Part shown: in pieces, positions 6,276 through 7,337 of the stretch
Numbering within the stretch: the first letter of the stretch is position 1
Layout: the number at the start of each line of letters is the position of its first letter
Source: Planctomycetota bacterium
GTDB taxonomy: Bacteria > Planctomycetota > Phycisphaerae > Sedimentisphaerales > Anaerohalosphaeraceae
Reading direction: 5' to 3'
Assembly (NCBI GenBank): GCA_030637065.1
Contig: DAOVVQ010000192.1
Span: 1-7,337 of the forward strand
DNA length: 7,337 bases
Notes under the pieces: generated by a model
What the model saw: the letters and a program-made list of their open reading frames with translations, nothing else
What the model was told of the DNA's origin: nothing
Database searches by the model: none
Program-made: the position numbers and the translations under genes

Positions 6276-6363
6276 TACTGATGCGTAACCGTGGAGAACT
6301 AAAGTTCTTCGCTTCGAAGCCCCAAAGGGACTGAAGTTTCATTACTACGGTTAACCACCAGTA
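6276..6363 (-). ncRNA. Multi-helix structured leader element of the major pilin (candidate cis-regulatory RNA)
   Basis: Read on the minus strand, TACTGGTG (6363-6356) pairs with CATCAGTA (6283-6276). After a 2x2 internal loop, TAACCGT (6353-6347) pairs with ACGGTTA (6292-6286). Inside this 15-pair closing helix are a hairpin AGTCCC-TTT-GGGGCT (6332-6318), a possible hairpin CTTCG-AAG-CGAAG (6319-6307) and a hairpin AGAAC-TTTA-GTTCT (6308-6295). The last two overlap by two bases and may alternate. Two pairs in these helices are G-U on the minus strand and A-C mismatches on the plus strand, which favours a minus-strand RNA. The element ends 98 bases before the pilin ATG. I do not recognise it as a named riboswitch: the c-di-GMP, TPP, cobalamin and SAM signatures I know are absent. 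It could instead be a palindromic repeat. Confidence 0.55.
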
Positions 6364-6386
6364 TTAACTTTTTGTGTAACTGTCAA
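6358..6386 (-). promoter_or_regulatory. Consensus -35 box with poor -10 (alternative pilin promoter)
   Basis: TTGACA (6386-6381, minus strand) is a perfect -35 hexamer. At 17 bases the next hexamer is TACTGG (6363-6358), a poor -10; TAATAC (6366-6361) is better but only 14 bases away. If this promoter is used, transcription starts inside the structured element and the outer helix would not form. Confidence 0.25.
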
Positions 6387-6411
6387 AGAGCAACTCATGC
6401 CTGCTAACAAA

Positions 6412-6440
6412 AAGATAAGAAATAAAACCCCCACCACCAA
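6412..6440 (-). promoter_or_regulatory. Candidate promoter upstream of the structured pilin leader
   Basis: On the minus strand TTGGTG (6440-6435) and TATCTT (6417-6412) are 17 bases apart. Transcription from here would start near 6405 and give a leader of about 230 bases including the whole multi-helix element. The hexamers match only moderately. Confidence 0.3.
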
Positions 6441-6534
6441 ACCAGGAAGAAAGAAAAATGAAGTTTTTATGAAGATTTCTCAAAGACCGATAAAAAACCC
6501 GATCCACCGCCCCCAGCCGACCGAAGTTCGTAGG

Positions 6535-6554
6535 ATGGGTAACTTGTTACCCAT
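6535..6554. repeat. Perfect 9-bp palindrome (REP-like hairpin)
   Basis: ATGGGTAAC, two T residues, then GTTACCCAT form a perfect inverted repeat. There is no T-tract on either side, so it is not a typical terminator. Its place among other small palindromes suggests a dispersed intergenic repeat. Confidence 0.7.
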
Positions 6555-6594
6555 GCGGTTCGCTAATTAAGTGGCAGGGTGGGTAGTTGCTTGC

Positions 6595-6613
6595 AGGGCT
6601 AAAGCCCTTTTTT
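6595..6613. repeat. CTAAAG-centred hairpin followed by T-run
   Basis: AGGGC-TAAA-GCCCT (6595-6608) is a 5-pair hairpin, with six T residues ending at 6613 on the plus strand. It resembles a weak plus-strand terminator, but no plus-strand gene precedes it. The CTAAAG centre is shared with the hairpins at 6639, 6678 and 6295, so it is better read as a member of one repeat family. Confidence 0.6.
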
Positions 6614-6638
6614 GGGGGGAGTTATTGTGGCTGGTCTC

Positions 6639-6709
6639 CGCTCTAAAGAGCGGAGTTAGTCAGGTGGGGCTGATCGTCGCTCTAAAGAGCGGTGTTAGTC
6701 AGGTGGGGC
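6639..6709. repeat. Two tandem 32-bp repeats, each starting with a CTAAAG hairpin
   Basis: Copies at 6639-6670 and 6678-6709 differ at one base (A at 6654 against T at 6693) and have a 39-base period. Each begins with CGCTC-TAAA-GAGCG, a 5-pair hairpin (CGCTCT/AGAGCG if fully extended), followed by a G-rich tail ending AGGTGGGGC. The layout, hairpin plus conserved tail in close tandem, is that of REP/BIME-type intergenic elements. Confidence 0.8.
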
Positions 6710-6790
6710 GGTCCCCGCTTCGAATAGCAACCATCCACCTCGGCGATGCCTCGGTGGCTGCCACCCGTCGCCCCAACCGCTGCTGATATA

Positions 6791-6851
6791 TCATCCCGAC
6801 CGAGCAAAGCTCCCAGCCGTCATCCCGACCGAGCGAAGCGAGCGGAGGGAT
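6791..6851. repeat. Tandem TCATCCCGACCGAGC repeat, second copy forming a stem-loop
   Basis: A 20-base word beginning TCATCCCGACCGAGC occurs at 6791-6810 and 6820-6839 with one difference (A or G after GAGC). The second copy continues so that ATCCC (6822-6826) pairs with GGGAT (6847-6851) and CCG (6829-6831) with CGG (6843-6845). The pattern 'CATCCCGA...GGGATC' resembles dispersed stem-loop repeats found between genes in many bacteria. The first copy lacks the closing half and may be a decayed or truncated unit. Confidence 0.7.
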
Positions 6852-6989
6852 CTATTTAAACAGCATCGCGAAGCGATTCGACAACTTCGAAAGTCGAAAT
6901 TGGACATTCAATATTCGATATTCACTCCCGCCCTCCCAGCACGCGTTTCCAGTCATACAGACCGCATTCCGCGGGCGGGCGCTATTCTC

Positions 6990-7017
6990 TTGCTTTTTTC
7001 CACTTCGCTACTACAAT
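6990..7017 (+). promoter_or_regulatory. Candidate promoter for thiS
   Basis: TTGCTT (6990-6995) and TACAAT (7012-7017) are 16 bases apart; the -10 box matches the consensus at five of six positions. A start near 7024 would give a leader of about 67 bases before thiS. No TPP riboswitch core is visible in that leader. Confidence 0.45.
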
Positions 7018-7090
7018 GGCATTATGGTTAAATAATCGATTGTCAGGGGTGCCGGGTGCGTCTTTTTTTTATGACAGGTGCAGGTGACAG

Positions 7091-7306
7091 ATGAGTGAAG
7101 TGCTAACCGTAAACGGTAAAGAAAGGCATTTTTCCGACGGCCCGCTCCCGCAGGACTTGCGGCAGTTGTTAGAGCGGATGGGCGTTAACGAGGCGACGGT
7201 GGTCGCTGAGGTTGACGGCAGGATCGTCGAGCGCAAGAACTTCGCCTCTACAAAACTTACCGCCGGCCAGTCGGTCGAGCTTATTCGTTTTGTCGGCGGC
7301 GGGTGA
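7091..7306 (+). CDS. thiS: Sulfur carrier protein ThiS
   Basis: The 71-residue product has the beta-grasp ubiquitin-like layout of ThiS. It starts EVLTVNGKERHF (the VNGKE turn is typical), continues with a central helix PLPQDLRQLLERMG, a strand VVAEVDGRIVERKNF, and the C-terminal block VELIRFVGGG. The terminal Gly-Gly is the reactive end. ThiF-type enzymes adenylate it, it is converted to a thiocarboxylate, and it donates sulfur to thiazole synthase ThiG in thiamine biosynthesis in the cytoplasm. The length is close to known ThiS proteins (about 66-70). A ribosome site CAGGTG (7081-7086) precedes the ATG by four bases. It is divergent from the pilin genes and probably begins a thi operon, as another start follows 17 bases after its stop. 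Confidence 0.95.
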   Translation: MSEVLTVNGKERHFSDGPLPQDLRQLLERMGVNEATVVAEVDGRIVERKNFASTKLTAGQSVELIRFVGGG

Positions 7307-7323
7307 CGGGAGAAATTATACCA

Positions 7324-7337
7324 ATGGATAAACTGCT
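7324..7337 (+). CDS. Start of next thi-operon gene, perhaps thiazole synthase (partial)
   Basis: Only four codons and two bases are visible (MDKL). The ATG lies 17 bases after the thiS stop, with GGGAG about 11 bases upstream. ThiG very often follows ThiS and forms a complex with it, so thiG is the best guess from context. The visible residues cannot confirm it. Confidence 0.5.

Larger units (their letters stand above)
6178..7090. other. Gene-free divergent intergenic region with leader and hairpin repeats
   Basis: No credible gene lies in these 913 bases. The right-to-left pilin leader occupies about 6178-6440. From about 6520 to 6900 there is a mosaic of short palindromes and repeated words (entered separately), plus a small hairpin ATCGC-GAA-GCGAT at 6865-6877. 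Positions 6900-6980 show no clear structure. The thiS promoter and leader lie in about 6990-7090. A 71-codon plus-strand frame (6571-6786) only reflects the repeats. Confidence 0.7.

Noticed and set aside
6276..6363. Integron attC site or c-di-GMP (GEMM) riboswitch
   Set aside because: The inverted repeat lacks proper RYYYAAC/GTTRRRY core sites and no integrase is near. The conserved GEMM core segments are also absent.
6385..6412. Sigma54 promoter (GG...GC) upstream of the major pilin
   Set aside because: The minus strand has GGCATGAGTTGC, but GG and GC are 8 bases apart instead of the 10 needed for -24/-12 elements.
6595..6613. Functional intrinsic terminator on the plus strand
   Set aside because: The stem is only five pairs and no plus-strand gene lies upstream. 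The shared CTAAAG centre fits a repeat family better.
6571..6786. 71-codon plus-strand frame
   Set aside because: It consists largely of the tandem hairpin repeats, and its protein sequence repeats (ALKSGVSQVG) simply mirror them.
7041..7090. TPP riboswitch in the thiS leader
   Set aside because: The leader has AGGGGTGCC, which resembles the start of a THI element, but there is no CTGAGA core and no second half; only about 50 bases separate it from the ATG.

Overview
The window looks like part of a bacterial chromosome. The PilM-PilN-PilO block, followed by a run of GspG/H/I/J/K-type prepilins with the 'LQTVRSQI-LY-IQH' block in the two GspG-like proteins, resembles clusters I associate with Planctomycetota of class Phycisphaerae. 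That assignment rests on recall of protein style, not on a marker gene. Shine-Dalgarno sites (GGGAG, AGAGGTG, AGGA) are visible before several genes, and the intergenic DNA is rich in small palindromic repeats.

Layout. Positions 1-6177 carry ten genes, all on the minus strand, so the order of transcription runs right to left. First comes a GspG-like major pilin or pseudopilin (5722-6177). It has a long, apparently structured leader and is closed by a strong intrinsic terminator (5643-5691). A second candidate promoter (5561-5588) then precedes a GspG-like paralog (5069-5512), a PilV/GspI-like (4564-4977), a PilW/GspJ-like (4031-4564) and a PilX/GspK-like prepilin (3548-4021). After a 395-base gap without a gene come a GspH/FimT-like prepilin (2628-3152), the actin-like PilM (1493-2614), the bitopic PilN (847-1506) and PilO (296-850), and a membrane-anchored protein in the PilP/GspC position that runs off the left edge (1-239). 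Positions 6178-7090 hold no gene. They contain the pilin leader and a patchwork of hairpin repeats. On the plus strand, thiS (7091-7306) starts a thiamine-thiazole operon whose next gene begins at 7324.

How the genes work together. PilM, PilN and PilO form the inner-membrane alignment platform of type IV pili and related type II secretion machines. The six prepilins supply one abundant subunit, one close paralog and four minor or tip subunits (the G/H/I/J/K set). The ATPase, the platform protein PilC/GspF, the secretin and the prepilin peptidase are not in the window and must lie elsewhere. The mix of pilMNO with GspH-K-like minor subunits leaves open whether the machine is a pilus, a secretion pseudopilus or a hybrid.

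The most unusual signals are: (1) an 88-base nested multi-helix element in the major-pilin leader, where three base mismatches seen on the plus strand become G-U pairs on the minus strand; (2) a perfect EF-hand calcium loop in the PilW/GspJ-like subunit; and (3) a family of CTAAAG-centred hairpins that appears in the repeat zone and also inside the pilin leader.
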